Origin: Tateyamaria omphalii
GTDB taxonomy: Bacteria; Pseudomonadota; Alphaproteobacteria; Rhodobacterales; Rhodobacteraceae
Assembly (NCBI RefSeq): GCF_014651375.1
Contig: NZ_BMWT01000003.1
Coordinates: forward strand, 372,001 to 436,000
DNA length: 64,000 nt
Reading direction: 5' to 3'
Shown here: positions 37,390 to 46,463 of the stretch, piece after piece
Layout: each line of letters starts with the position of its first letter
Position numbering within the stretch: the first letter of the stretch is position 1
Made by a program: the position numbers and the translations under genes
Notes under the pieces: generated by a model
The model's input: only the letters and a program-made list of their open reading frames with translations
Told to the model about the DNA's origin: nothing
The model's database searches: none

Positions 37390-38102
37390 CACTCTCCGGT
37401 TCCTCTGTACGCGGGATCATTTTCGACAAGGATGGAACGCTTTTTGATTTTTCGACCACCTGGGAAGCTTGGGCCGCTGCATTCCTGCGGCGGGCGACCG
37501 GTGGGAACGATGCGCTTGCGCAGCGGGCCGGTGCTGCAATTGGGTTTGATCTGACGGGTGCGCGCTTCCTTCCCGGAAGTATTGTAATCGCAGGCACGCC
37601 GACCGAAATTGCCGTCGAGCTAAGTACGCATTTCCCTGAGTTGTCGTTTGACGCGCTGGTGGCGCTCCTGAATGAAGAGGCGGCCCGTGCACCACAGGCA
37701 GAAGCCGTCGCCCTCAAGCCGCTTTTGACGGGGCTGCGTGCGCGCGGTCTGGCTCTGGGAGTTGCCACCAACGATGCAGAAGCACCCGCGCGTGCCCACT
37801 TGCAGTCGGCCGGTGTGGATGGCTTCTTTGATTTCATTGCCGGCAGTGACAGTGGCTTTGGTGGCAAGCCAGCGCCCGGACAATTGCTTGGGTTCTGCGC
37901 CGATACTGGGCTTGATGCGGCGTCAGTTGTGATGGTGGGTGACAGCACCCATGATCTGCACGCAGGCCGAGCTGCAAGAATGCGAACGGTTGGTGTTTTG
38001 ACGGGAATGGCACCGTTCGAAGAATTGGCGCCATACGCAGATATCGTATTGCCTGATATTGGCGCGCTGCCGGATTGGCTTGATCAGACGACGATGACCT
38101 GA
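37386..38102 (+). CDS. HAD family hydrolase (phosphoglycolate phosphatase-like)
   Basis: About 238 residues from GTG 37386 (a TTG at 37380 is the other candidate). GIIFDKDGTLFDF holds the DxDGT nucleophile motif; VATNDAEAPAR (motif II), the motif III lysine in GFGGKPAPGQ, and VVMVGDSTHDLHAGRAARM (motif IV, GDsxxD) follow. The cap between residues 20 and 90 is helical, as in the Gph subgroup. It dephosphorylates a small phosphorylated metabolite. Confidence 0.9.
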   Translation: MTLSGSSVRGIIFDKDGTLFDFSTTWEAWAAAFLRRATGGNDALAQRAGAAIGFDLTGARFLPGSIVIAGTPTEIAVELSTHFPELSFDALVALLNEEAARAPQAEAVALKPLLTGLRARGLALGVATNDAEAPARAHLQSAGVDGFFDFIAGSDSGFGGKPAPGQLLGFCADTGLDAASVVMVGDSTHDLHAGRAARMRTVGVLTGMAPFEELAPYADIVLPDIGALPDWLDQTTMT

Positions 38103-38134
38103 GGGCGACAAATTCGGCCCTTCACCCCGAAAAA

Positions 38135-38188
38135 ACGACACAGCCGGTCGCAAACGGAGATGTACCCAGCGGCGCGCTGCTGTGTCGT
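38135..38188 (+). ncRNA. Large hairpin leader upstream of the MttB-family gene
   Basis: ACGACACAGC (38135-38144) and GCTGTGTCGT (38179-38188) are perfect 10-bp complements enclosing 34 bases. These include a smaller CAGC/GCTG stem at 38167-38180 that competes with the outer arm. GTTTTG follows. It lies in the 118-bp gap before the methyltransferase gene and ends 32 bp before its ATG. It could be a terminator of the HAD gene, an attenuator or an unassigned riboregulator; I could not match it to a known riboswitch. Confidence 0.4.
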
Positions 38189-38220
38189 GTTTTGCATAAG
38201 CAGGTCAAAGGGGTAACACG

Positions 38221-39783
38221 ATGGCACATACAGCGATACGACGCAGGACGCGTGGCGGTGGCCGGGCCGGGGCAGCAGCCCGTCGAGGCGCCGCTGTGAT
38301 CGAGCAGATGCCATGGAATCCACCAGTCATTGTTGATCCTCCGGTGGAACCCTTAAGCCCCGAGGGCGTGGAGGCAATCCACGATGGGGCAATGCGGATT
38401 CTCGAAGAGATCGGCATCCAGTTTCTTAATGAAGAAGCCCTTGGCATTCTGCGTAAGGCGGGCTGTCAGGTCGATGATGACATTGTTCGTATGGACCGCC
38501 ATTTCGTGATGGAGATGGTTAAAAAAGCGCCGTCCGAGTTCACCATCACACCGCGCAATCCGGATCGGTCGATAACGGTTGGTGGAAGGAATCTGCTTTT
38601 CGGCAACGTGTCATCTCCGCCCAACTATTGGGACATGGAGATCGGCACCAAAGTGCCCGGCAACCGCGAAATGTGTGCCAACCTTCTGAAGTTGACGCAG
38701 TACTTCAACTGTATCCACTTTGCGGGAGGATACCCGGTTGAGCCTGTCGATCTGCACGCCAGCGTACGGCATCTGGATGTGTTGTATGACAAGCTTACTC
38801 TCACGGATAAGGTCATGCACGCATACTCGTTGGGTAAAGAGCGGGTCGAGGACGTAATGGAAATGGTGCGCATTGCGAGCGGACTGAGTCATGCGGAATT
38901 CGATGCTGCTCCGTGTATGTACACCAACATCAACTCGACCTCTCCGCTTAAACATGATCACCCGATGATTGACGGGTGTCTGCGCATGGTGCGCCGTGGC
39001 CAAGCCGTTGTGGTAACACCATTCACATTGGCGGGGGCGATGGCACCGGTGACAATGGCCGGGGCGGTGGCACAATCAATTGCCGAGGCATTGTGTGCAA
39101 TCGCGCTGTTTCAATATGTGAGGCCAGGTGCGCCTTGTGCGATTGGCACATTTACGTCCAATGTTGATATGAAGTCGGGCGCACCCGCGTTCGGTACGCC
39201 CGAGTATATGCGCGCAACTCAGATGACGGGTCAATTGGCACGGTTCTACGGTTTGCCGATGCGCTCCTCGGGTGTGTGCGCTTCCAACGTGCCCGACGGG
39301 CAGGCCATGTGGGAAACGTCGAACAGTTTATGGGCGGCGGTGCAGTCCGGAACCAATATGGTTTATCATGCGGCCGGATGGCTTGAGGGCGGATTGATCG
39401 CAAGTCCAGAGAAATTTGTTATGGATTGCGAAGTTCTGCAACAAATTCAGCGTTACATGGATCCCGCTATCACGGGAACTGGTCCTGAAGACGTTGCCTT
39501 GGATGCCATCAAGTCGGTGGGCAACGAAGGACATTTCTTTGGCATCCAGCACACGCAGGATCGCTACAGTACAGCTTTTTACCAACCGTTCCTCAGCGAT
39601 TGGAAGAATTATGAAGGGTGGGAGGCCGCCGGCGCGGTATGGACGCCGGAACGTGCTCACCGTGTGTTCAAAGACATTATCGGAAGCTTTGAGGCGCCAG
39701 CCATGGACGATGGCATTCGCGCGGAACTTGCTGATTTCGTTGCGCGCCGAAAGGCGGAAGGCGGTGCGCCGACCGATTTCTGA
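38221..39783 (+). CDS. Trimethylamine methyltransferase family protein (MttB superfamily, non-pyrrolysine)
   Basis: A 520-residue protein. The MttB fold is seen in LSPEGVEAIHDGAMRILEEIG, NLLKLTQYFNCIHFAGGYPVEP, TPFTLAGAMAPVTMAGAVAQ and SLWAAVQSGTNMVYHAAGWLEGG. There is no in-frame amber codon, so it is not a pyrrolysine-dependent TMA methylase. Characterised non-Pyl relatives (MtgB type) demethylate glycine betaine or similar quaternary amines and pass the methyl group to a corrinoid protein. No corrinoid protein or activase is encoded beside it, so the acceptor is unclear. The first 25 residues are Arg/Gly/Ala-rich and probably disordered. Confidence 0.9.
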   Translation: MAHTAIRRRTRGGGRAGAAARRGAAVIEQMPWNPPVIVDPPVEPLSPEGVEAIHDGAMRILEEIGIQFLNEEALGILRKAGCQVDDDIVRMDRHFVMEMVKKAPSEFTITPRNPDRSITVGGRNLLFGNVSSPPNYWDMEIGTKVPGNREMCANLLKLTQYFNCIHFAGGYPVEPVDLHASVRHLDVLYDKLTLTDKVMHAYSLGKERVEDVMEMVRIASGLSHAEFDAAPCMYTNINSTSPLKHDHPMIDGCLRMVRRGQAVVVTPFTLAGAMAPVTMAGAVAQSIAEALCAIALFQYVRPGAPCAIGTFTSNVDMKSGAPAFGTPEYMRATQMTGQLARFYGLPMRSSGVCASNVPDGQAMWETSNSLWAAVQSGTNMVYHAAGWLEGGLIASPEKFVMDCEVLQQIQRYMDPAITGTGPEDVALDAIKSVGNEGHFFGIQHTQDRYSTAFYQPFLSDWKNYEGWEAAGAVWTPERAHRVFKDIIGSFEAPAMDDGIRAELADFVARRKAEGGAPTDF

Positions 39784-39881
39784 GACTCCCGGGCCCGATG
39801 TTTAGGTCAAATTGCATCTGTTAGAGGATTGTTTAGAGCTGGTTGTGCATGGTGCTTCCGTGGAAATGGGAATGTCGTGCA

Positions 39882-40469
39882 ATGCATGGGCTGATCAATC
39901 GAGCAATTCAGTGTTTCGTAACAGACAGTTATGGGGCGGACAAATGGGTCGAAGCGACCCGGTTTGCTGATCTCGACTTTGTCGAATTCGAGTCGATGCT
40001 GATTTATGGTGATGACATTACGCCGCGATTGCTGGACGCAATCAGTCAAATTCTGAACCGACCGCGAAGCGATGTCATGGAAGATATGGGCACATATCTC
40101 GTGTCCCATCCCAATGTCGAAGCATTGCGTCGATTGCTGCGCTTCGGTGGCGTGACATTTGTTGAGTTTCTACATTCGTTGGATGACCTGCCAGACCGCG
40201 CACGACTGGCTGTATCAGACCTGAACCTGCCGCGAATTGAGTTGCGTGACCACTCCCCAACCCATTTCAGCCTGATCTGCGAAAGCCTCATGGACGGATA
40301 TGGGCACGTTATGATGGGGATTTTGCGGACCATGGCCGATGATTACGGTGCGTTGGCACTTCTTGAACATACGGGTCGCGGCAATGGGATTGAAACCATT
40401 TCAGTCACTCTGGTCGAGACTGAGTTTGCCGAAGGGCGCGTGTTTGACTTGGGGGCACGTGCATCATGA
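39882..40469 (+). CDS. H-NOX (haem NO-binding) family protein, apparently without haem ligands
   Basis: 195 residues from ATG 39882 (MHGLINRAIQCFVTDSYGADKW), the canonical start of bacterial H-NOX proteins. The VEFLHSLDDLPDRARLAVSD segment aligns with the family F-L-x2-L-D-x-L-H region, but the proximal haem histidine position is proline (P104). The YxSxR motif that grips the haem propionates is absent; the corresponding stretch reads HFSLICESLMDGYG. Family H-NOX proteins sense NO and control a partner; here the partner is the HNOBA-GGDEF protein overlapping by four bases (ATGA). It probably signals without haem, or through a different ligand. Confidence 0.82.
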   Translation: MHGLINRAIQCFVTDSYGADKWVEATRFADLDFVEFESMLIYGDDITPRLLDAISQILNRPRSDVMEDMGTYLVSHPNVEALRRLLRFGGVTFVEFLHSLDDLPDRARLAVSDLNLPRIELRDHSPTHFSLICESLMDGYGHVMMGILRTMADDYGALALLEHTGRGNGIETISVTLVETEFAEGRVFDLGARAS

Positions 40470-41503
40470 TGGATCAGACGGCTCTCACGCAGGCTATGGA
40501 CGTGCTTTGCCCAATGCACCTTTTGTTGGGGCCGACGGGGCATGTGATTCATGTGGGTCCTACGCTACAGAAACTGCGCCCGGATAGTCCTATGGTGGGT
40601 CGGCGGTTCCTAGAGATTTTTGACTTGAAGCGCCCACGCGCCGTTACAACCATTGACGGGCTGCGGGCTACGGCTGGTACCAAATTGCACTTGCAATTGC
40701 GTGATAGCCCCAAAACCGAGGTCAAAGGGCTGTTGGTGGCGGGGCCGGACGAGGGACAAAGTATTATCAACCTGTCATTCGGTATTTCTGTAGTCGATGC
40801 CGTATCCGACTATTCGCTCAACAGTTCAGACTTTGCTGCAACGGATCTAACGATTGAAATGCTGTACTTGGTCGAGGCCAAGTCAGCCGCAATGGAGGCG
40901 TCGCGCAAACTGAATTTGCGGTTGCAGGGCGCAATGATCGCTGCGGAAGAGCAGGCGTTTACGGATACGCTCACAGGCCTCAAGAACCGCCGCGCAATGG
41001 ATCATGTGCTTGCGCGCCATATGGACTGGGGCACGCGTTTTGGTTTGATGCAGATTGACTTGGACTGGTTCAAGGCGGTGAATGACACTCTTGGGCACGC
41101 AGCTGGCGATCACGTATTGCAGACGGTCGCTCGGGTCATGGTTGAAGAAACGAGAGAAAGTGACACCGTTGCGAGGGTGGGTGGGGACGAATTTGTCGTC
41201 ATTCTACCGCATGCAAAAGACGGCGATGCTCTGGAGGGTATTGGCCGGCGAATCATAAAGCGGCTATCACAACCGATTCCATTTCAAGGCGATGTCTGCC
41301 GCATCTCGGCCAGCATTGGGTCAGCCATTTACGATCCAGAGTCGGAACAGTCGATTGCAGAAGTCATGGATGATGCTGACGTGGCGCTTTACGCGTCCAA
41401 ACACGGCGGACGTGGGCAACAGACCCACTACGTACCGATTTTGCGACAGCATGCTCAGAACCTGTCGCCGCCAGTCGGACGGAATACGGCACGCAGCGCG
41501 TGA
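40466..41503 (+). CDS. H-NOX-associated (HNOBA) diguanylate cyclase
   Basis: 345 residues: an N-terminal HNOBA/PAS-like domain (CPMHLLLGPTGHVIHVGPTL, FLEIFDLKRPRAVTTID, LLVAGPDEGQSIINLSFGIS), a signalling helix (LVEAKSAAMEASRKLNLRLQG), then GGDEF (DTLTGLKNRRAMDHVLARH; RVGGDEFVVILPH near residue 238). An RxxD inhibitory site (RESD) precedes GGDEF by five residues. It should make c-di-GMP from two GTP under control of the H-NOX protein. The same signal output as the PleD-like protein 4 kb away suggests biofilm or surface-attachment control. Confidence 0.92.
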   Translation: MMDQTALTQAMDVLCPMHLLLGPTGHVIHVGPTLQKLRPDSPMVGRRFLEIFDLKRPRAVTTIDGLRATAGTKLHLQLRDSPKTEVKGLLVAGPDEGQSIINLSFGISVVDAVSDYSLNSSDFAATDLTIEMLYLVEAKSAAMEASRKLNLRLQGAMIAAEEQAFTDTLTGLKNRRAMDHVLARHMDWGTRFGLMQIDLDWFKAVNDTLGHAAGDHVLQTVARVMVEETRESDTVARVGGDEFVVILPHAKDGDALEGIGRRIIKRLSQPIPFQGDVCRISASIGSAIYDPESEQSIAEVMDDADVALYASKHGGRGQQTHYVPILRQHAQNLSPPVGRNTARSA

Positions 41504-41687
41504 CCGGTCGCGTTGTTGCGCACATGCAGGTTGATGACTGTTGCATCGTGTCCAAAAGGGCGAGTCCGTTCAAACGTCCGTCAAGCCTTGGAAAACACTG
41601 CAGAATGACAAAGTTTGCACATGCCATCGTCGACGATTGTTCGGCCGGGCCATGCAAGTGAAGAAGACTAGGTTTTTCAAAGAAACT

Positions 41688-41762
41688 GGCAGCCCGTAGG
41701 GGAATCGAACCCCTCTTTCCAGGTTGAAAACCTGGCGTCCTAACCGATAGACGAACGGGCCA
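41688..41762 (-). tRNA. tRNA-Glu (anticodon TTC)
   Basis: On the minus strand: acceptor GGCCCGT / ACGGGCT (G1-T72 wobble), D-arm, anticodon stem CCAGG/CCTGG with loop TTTTCAA giving TTC, T-loop TTCGATT, and an encoded CCA at 41690-41688. A standard, complete alphaproteobacterial tRNA-Glu. Confidence 0.97.
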
Positions 41763-41863
41763 GCGCTGGTGTGAGCGCTCAGATAGGCAATTCGACGATG
41801 TTGCGCAAGCGGAAAAAACGTTCGAATGGCGATATTTCTGCTGAAATCCGAAACCCGTCGATT

Positions 41864-43603
41864 TTACGCTCGAGCTGCATCTTCGAGCCGCAGTTGAACC
41901 GACTGTCGACCGCGAAATGAATTGATCTCAATTCGCCCACCCAGATGAAATGGCGCACCGCCGTGATCAAGCAATGCTTGCCCCAAAGGACCCTCGAACG
42001 CGCCGAATGCAATGGCATCAAGGCGCTCGCCACCGGGTTCGCCAAACGTGAGCTTCAGATGTGTCTCGCCGACGCGTCGGGCCTGTAAAATGCGCATCGC
42101 GGCAAAGGCATATCGCGGGGCAGGGGCGCTCGCCCCAAACGGGCCGGCGGCATCGATTTGGTTTAGCAACTCAACTGTCGCTGCTCCGGGCATCAAAACA
42201 CCGTCCAGGCGCAAGTCAGAAGGACCAAGCGTGTCAGCCCCTTGTTTACACAAAAGCTGGGACAACCGTTCCATGGCAGCCTCAATTTTGTCTTCGGCGA
42301 CGGTCAAACCCGCAGCCATCTTGTGGCCCCCGCCCTTGATCAACAGACCTTCGGACACCAGCCTCTGTATAGGAGCGCCAAGATCGATGCCCGAAACCGA
42401 GCGGCCCGACCCCTTGCCGATCCCATCCTCGACCCCGATGACAATGGACGGACGGTTGGTGGCTTCTTTCATGCGGGACGCCACGATTCCAACGACGCCA
42501 GGGTGCCATCCCGGCCCTGCAGCCCATGCCAACGCGCCGTCTGATCCACGCGTTTCGCATTGCGCGATGGCTTCTGCGCGCACCTGCGCTTCGATCTCGC
42601 GCCGTTCAGCATTGAGGTGATTGAGGCGTTCGGCAAGTGCGGCCGCCTCGTGAGGATCTGTGGATGCCAATAGGCGCGCGCCCAAATCCGCTTGCCCGAT
42701 GCGACCGCCCGCGTTGATCCGAGGTCCCAGCAGATAGCCCAGATGATACGGTGTTGGCGCGGTATCAAGGCCCGCGATGTCCGCCAAAGCAACCAACCCC
42801 ATGCGTTCTCGCCGAGCCATCACTCTGAGGCCTTGCCTGACAAAGGCACGATTTACACCGATCAAAGGCGCGACGTCTGCAACGGTTGCCAACCCGACGA
42901 GGTCCAGCATCGCCATCAGGTCCGGGCCCTGCATTTCGCGCGCGCGCAATTGTCGCCCCGCTTCCGCCAGTGCCAGAAACACGACCGCAGCCGCGCAAAG
43001 ATGTGCCAACGCACCATCTTCATCCTGTCGATTGGGGTTCACTACAGCAAAGGCGTCAGGCAGAGTTTCGGCGCCCAGATGGTGATCCAGTACGATAACA
43101 TCGGCATTCTCTGCGGCAGCGATTGGGCCATGCGACAGGGTTCCGCAGTCGACACAGATGATCAGGTCATGTGTGGAGGCAAGCTGCGCCATCGCTTGCT
43201 CGTTCGGCCCGTATCCCTCGTCGATGCGGTCGGGGACATAGAGTGTTGCGGTCAATCCCATCTCTCTGAGCCACGCGATCAACAAGGCGGCTGAGCTGCC
43301 GCCATCCACGTCGTAGTCAGCGAAAATTGCAATGTTCTGTCGCTGTTGCACAGCGTTCAGAAGGCGAGTTGCCGCAACCTCCATATCCCGCAAGGACCGT
43401 GGATCTGGCATCAAGTCGCGCAAGGTGGGCGCCAAGTAGGGCTCTGCCGCCTCGGCGGGTACGTCCATACGCGCGAGAATCTGGCAAACCGGGCGCGGTA
43501 ATTGTGTGTGCTGAACCAGGGCTTCAGCCGCGCGATCGGTTGCAACGTCCGGGCCGATCCAGGCCCGGCCGGTCAGTGACTGCTCAATACCCAAGAATGC
43601 CAC
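41864..43603 (-). CDS. recJ: Single-stranded-DNA-specific exonuclease RecJ
   Basis: A 579-residue DHH-family 5'-3' exonuclease. AIFADYDVDGGSSAALLIAWL (motif I), DLIICVDCGTLSHGPI and DVIVLDHHLGAETLP (DHH), then LGYLLGPRINAGGRIG, and the DHHA1 region with GIGKGSGRSVSGIDLG and LLIKGGGHKMAAGLTV. It acts in recombination repair and mismatch repair excision. Slightly longer than E. coli RecJ's core. It lies downstream of glpX on the same strand. Confidence 0.97.
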   Translation of the reverse strand: MAFLGIEQSLTGRAWIGPDVATDRAAEALVQHTQLPRPVCQILARMDVPAEAAEPYLAPTLRDLMPDPRSLRDMEVAATRLLNAVQQRQNIAIFADYDVDGGSSAALLIAWLREMGLTATLYVPDRIDEGYGPNEQAMAQLASTHDLIICVDCGTLSHGPIAAAENADVIVLDHHLGAETLPDAFAVVNPNRQDEDGALAHLCAAAVVFLALAEAGRQLRAREMQGPDLMAMLDLVGLATVADVAPLIGVNRAFVRQGLRVMARRERMGLVALADIAGLDTAPTPYHLGYLLGPRINAGGRIGQADLGARLLASTDPHEAAALAERLNHLNAERREIEAQVRAEAIAQCETRGSDGALAWAAGPGWHPGVVGIVASRMKEATNRPSIVIGVEDGIGKGSGRSVSGIDLGAPIQRLVSEGLLIKGGGHKMAAGLTVAEDKIEAAMERLSQLLCKQGADTLGPSDLRLDGVLMPGAATVELLNQIDAAGPFGASAPAPRYAFAAMRILQARRVGETHLKLTFGEPGGERLDAIAFGAFEGPLGQALLDHGGAPFHLGGRIEINSFRGRQSVQLRLEDAARA

Positions 43604-43705
43604 AATGCGCCTCCCCCCTTGCGCAATACTGCGTCAGTTTAGGCGCGGCTGCACCCGTGGCAACATCAACACGGATGTCGAAGCTGCTGCCTTTGGTCCG
43701 GCGGG

Positions 43706-44674
43706 TCAGACCGTGTGTGTTGGCGTCCGGTAATTGATCCGGCGTACCGATCCTGTCTTGGATCGCATCAACAGCGTTTCGCATGTTAGCCAGCCGGGCT
43801 CGCGTTGAACGGCATGCAAAAGCGATCCGCTGGTAACACCCGTGGCTGCAAAGATCACATCCTGCGTGACCATTTCGTCACGGGTGTAGATGCGGTTCAA
43901 GTCGGTAATCCCGGCCTTGGTTGCGCGACCCTTTTCATCGTCATTTCGGAAGAGCAAGCGACCATAAATCTGCCCGCCCATGCACTTGAGGGCCGCCGCC
44001 GCCAATACACCTTCTGGCGCGCCACCCTCACCCATGTACATGTCGATGCCAGTGGTTGGGTCAGCGCAATGCATTACCCCAGCGACGTCCCCATCCGTGA
44101 TCAGGCGGATGGAGGCACCAGTGCCGCGGACGGCGTTGATAATGGTTTCGTGACGGGGGCGTTCCAGAATGCAAACGGTGATATCCGATGCGTCGCAGCC
44201 TTTGGCCTTGGCAAGTGCTTGGACACGTTCCGCCGGGTTCATCTCCAGTGTGACCGTGTCGGGGGCAAAACCCGGGCCGATGGCTAGCTTGTCCATGTAA
44301 ACATCCGGCGCGTGCAACATGCTGCCGCGCGGACCCATCGCGATGACAGTCAACGCATTGGGCATATCCTTGGCGGTAAGGGTTGTGCCTTCGAGTGGAT
44401 CGAGTGCGATGTCGACGCCGGGGCCGCTGCCAGTTCCGACTTCTTCACCGATGAAGAGCATGGGCGCTTCGTCGCGCTCACCTTCGCCGATGACAACGAC
44501 ACCCGCAATGTCCAGCATGTTCAATTGTTCGCGCATGGCGTTCACAGCAGCTTGGTCTGCCGCCTTTTCATCGCCGTGACCGACCAGACGTGCTGACGCG
44601 AGCGCAGCAGCTTCCGAAACGCGGGCGAGACCCAGCGAAAGCATGCGGTCCTGAAATTGTGCGGTTGATGTCAT
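43706..44674 (-). CDS. glpX: Fructose-1,6-bisphosphatase class II (GlpX)
   Basis: 322 residues from ATG 44674 (MTSTAQFQDRMLSLGLARV). Metal-binding motifs GEGERDEAPMLFIGEEVG and DIALDPLEGTTLTAKDMPNA, followed by MGEGGAPEGVLAAAALKCMGGQ, are diagnostic of the class II enzyme of gluconeogenesis and the Calvin cycle. It follows hom by 31 bp in the same direction. Confidence 0.97.
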   Translation of the reverse strand: MTSTAQFQDRMLSLGLARVSEAAALASARLVGHGDEKAADQAAVNAMREQLNMLDIAGVVVIGEGERDEAPMLFIGEEVGTGSGPGVDIALDPLEGTTLTAKDMPNALTVIAMGPRGSMLHAPDVYMDKLAIGPGFAPDTVTLEMNPAERVQALAKAKGCDASDITVCILERPRHETIINAVRGTGASIRLITDGDVAGVMHCADPTTGIDMYMGEGGAPEGVLAAAALKCMGGQIYGRLLFRNDDEKGRATKAGITDLNRIYTRDEMVTQDVIFAATGVTSGSLLHAVQREPGWLTCETLLMRSKTGSVRRINYRTPTHTV

Positions 44675-44705
44675 CGTGGAAAATCCTTTGGGGAAGTATG
44701 AAGTG

Positions 44706-45992
44706 TCAGACCGACTCGATACGCAGGACAACGGGGTCCGACGCAAGCACACCGGTGCCCTGCATGGCTGCTATCGCCTCGTTTACAGCAGAGCGCGTGC
44801 AGGTATGGGTTACGATCAAGACCGGAGCAGTTGTGTCACTGTGACCGTACTGGCGCATCCGGTCGATGCTGACGCCAGCCTCGCCAAGAACTGTGGCGAT
44901 CTTGGCAAGTGCACCGGGTTTGTCGACCAATGCCATGCGCAGGTAGTAGGGTGCTGGTAGCACAGAGGCCGCGCGAGGCGCTGTTTCAAGCGTTCCGGCG
45001 GGTTGGCCAAAGACTGGCAGTGAATGTCCTCGTGCAATATCGCAGATGTCGCCCATGACGGCCGATGCGGTGGGGCCTTCGCCTGCACCAGGACCGCGCA
45101 GCACAACTTGTTCGACAGCATGCCCTTCGATAGCGACCATATTCGTGCCACCCTGCAGCTGGCCAAAGGGCGAGGTGTCCGGCACGAGGCACGGCATCAT
45201 GCGCTGTTCCAGGCCGCGCCCGGTTTTCTGAGCAACACCCAGCAATTTGATTTTAAAGCCCATGTCGGCGGCATGGCGGATATCGTCAATGCTGATGCGT
45301 TCGATACCCTCAAGTTCAATGCCGTCAAAATCCACGCGAGTGCCAAATGCGATGGACGACAGGATGGCCAGCTTGTGTGCGGCGTCGATTCCGCCGACGT
45401 CAAGTTGTGGGTCCGCTTCAAGATATCCAAGCCCGTCTGCCTCGGCAAACACCTCTTCATAGGTCAACCCGGCGCTTTCCATACGAGTCAGGATGTAGTT
45501 GCAAGAGCCGTTCATGACACCGACGATGCGCGTGACTTCATTGCCCGCCAACCCTTCTGTCAGGGCTTTGATCACCGGAATCCCGCCGGCCACAGCGGCC
45601 TCGTAGCGTAAGCTGATCCCCTTCGCTTCGGCAGCTTCGGCGAGGGCGTGCCCGTGAATGGCAAGCATGGCCTTGTTGGCGGTGACCACGTCCTTGCCCG
45701 CTGCAATTGCGGCTTCGACAGAGGCTTTGGCTGGACCGTCGGTGCCGCCCATCAATTCAACATAAATGTCGACATCGTCACGTGTTGCCAGGGCAACCGG
45801 ATCGTCTTCCCATGCATATGCGTTCAGCGGGACTCCGCGATCCTTGTCGCGCGACCGTGCGCTGATTGCACTGATTTCGATCCGGCGACCAGTGCGCGCT
45901 TCCAGCAGGGGGGAGTGTTGGCGAATGATCTTGATCACCCCGATACCGACGGTACCCAACCCTGCGATGCCAAGCCGAAGCGGTGCGTTCAT
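44706..45992 (-). CDS. hom: Homoserine dehydrogenase
   Basis: 428 residues: N-terminal NAD(P) domain (LRLGIAGLGTVGIGVIKII), a central catalytic domain (ANKAMLAIHG, AAVAGGIPVIKALTEGLAGNEV, EADGLGYLEADPQLDVGGIDAAHKLAIL), and a C-terminal ACT domain (YYLRMALVDKPGALAKIATVLGEAGVSID) for threonine feedback. It makes homoserine for threonine and methionine. First gene of the hom-glpX-recJ run. Confidence 0.97.
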   Translation of the reverse strand: MNAPLRLGIAGLGTVGIGVIKIIRQHSPLLEARTGRRIEISAISARSRDKDRGVPLNAYAWEDDPVALATRDDVDIYVELMGGTDGPAKASVEAAIAAGKDVVTANKAMLAIHGHALAEAAEAKGISLRYEAAVAGGIPVIKALTEGLAGNEVTRIVGVMNGSCNYILTRMESAGLTYEEVFAEADGLGYLEADPQLDVGGIDAAHKLAILSSIAFGTRVDFDGIELEGIERISIDDIRHAADMGFKIKLLGVAQKTGRGLEQRMMPCLVPDTSPFGQLQGGTNMVAIEGHAVEQVVLRGPGAGEGPTASAVMGDICDIARGHSLPVFGQPAGTLETAPRAASVLPAPYYLRMALVDKPGALAKIATVLGEAGVSIDRMRQYGHSDTTAPVLIVTHTCTRSAVNEAIAAMQGTGVLASDPVVLRIESV

Positions 45993-46073
45993 GTCGGGGT
46001 CCTTTGAGCGATCATCATCGCGGGCGATGTAACGGGTTCCTTGGGCAGGTGCAATTGTCGTTGATTGACGGAC

Positions 46074-46358
46074 CTAGCCAAGGCGTGCGCGCATCCTCGC
46101 CCGCGTGGCGGGGTCTACGATACTCTGTTGTTGCAGTGCCCGTGCCCGTGCCCGGAGCGCAGCAACCCGTGCGGCGAGCGCATCGGATGTCTGCACTGGG
46201 TCGCTCACGACAGGTGCCGATCCAGCCAGAAGAGGTTCCAAGGGCACAAGTGCAGGAAACTCCGATGCCCCGACTTCGGGGGAAATCGTGTTGTCTAACT
46301 CCGGAAACTGCGTGCAGGCAGTCAGGGTCAGGCAAATAAGTGCTGTCGTTGCGCGCAT
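46074..46358 (-). CDS. Small lipoprotein
   Basis: 94 residues from ATG 46358. The signal peptide MRATTALICLTLTAC ends in the lipobox LTAC, so Cys15 is the likely lipidated residue. The mature part is acidic at first (TQFPELDNTISPEVG) and ends in an Arg/Ala-rich helix (ALAARVAALRARARALQQQ). Function unknown. It lies 81 bp upstream of hom and is transcribed on the same strand; the TetR gene to its right is divergent. Confidence 0.75.
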   Translation of the reverse strand: MRATTALICLTLTACTQFPELDNTISPEVGASEFPALVPLEPLLAGSAPVVSDPVQTSDALAARVAALRARARALQQQSIVDPATRARMRARLG

Positions 46359-46463
46359 GGGCGAGACGCTCCGCAAATCTTGTGTTGCCTATGTGATGCA
46401 CCAAGCCCCTGCGCCGTGCAAGCGTGGCTTGGTTTTGAACAGCTGTTTGGATAAGTCTCGCTC

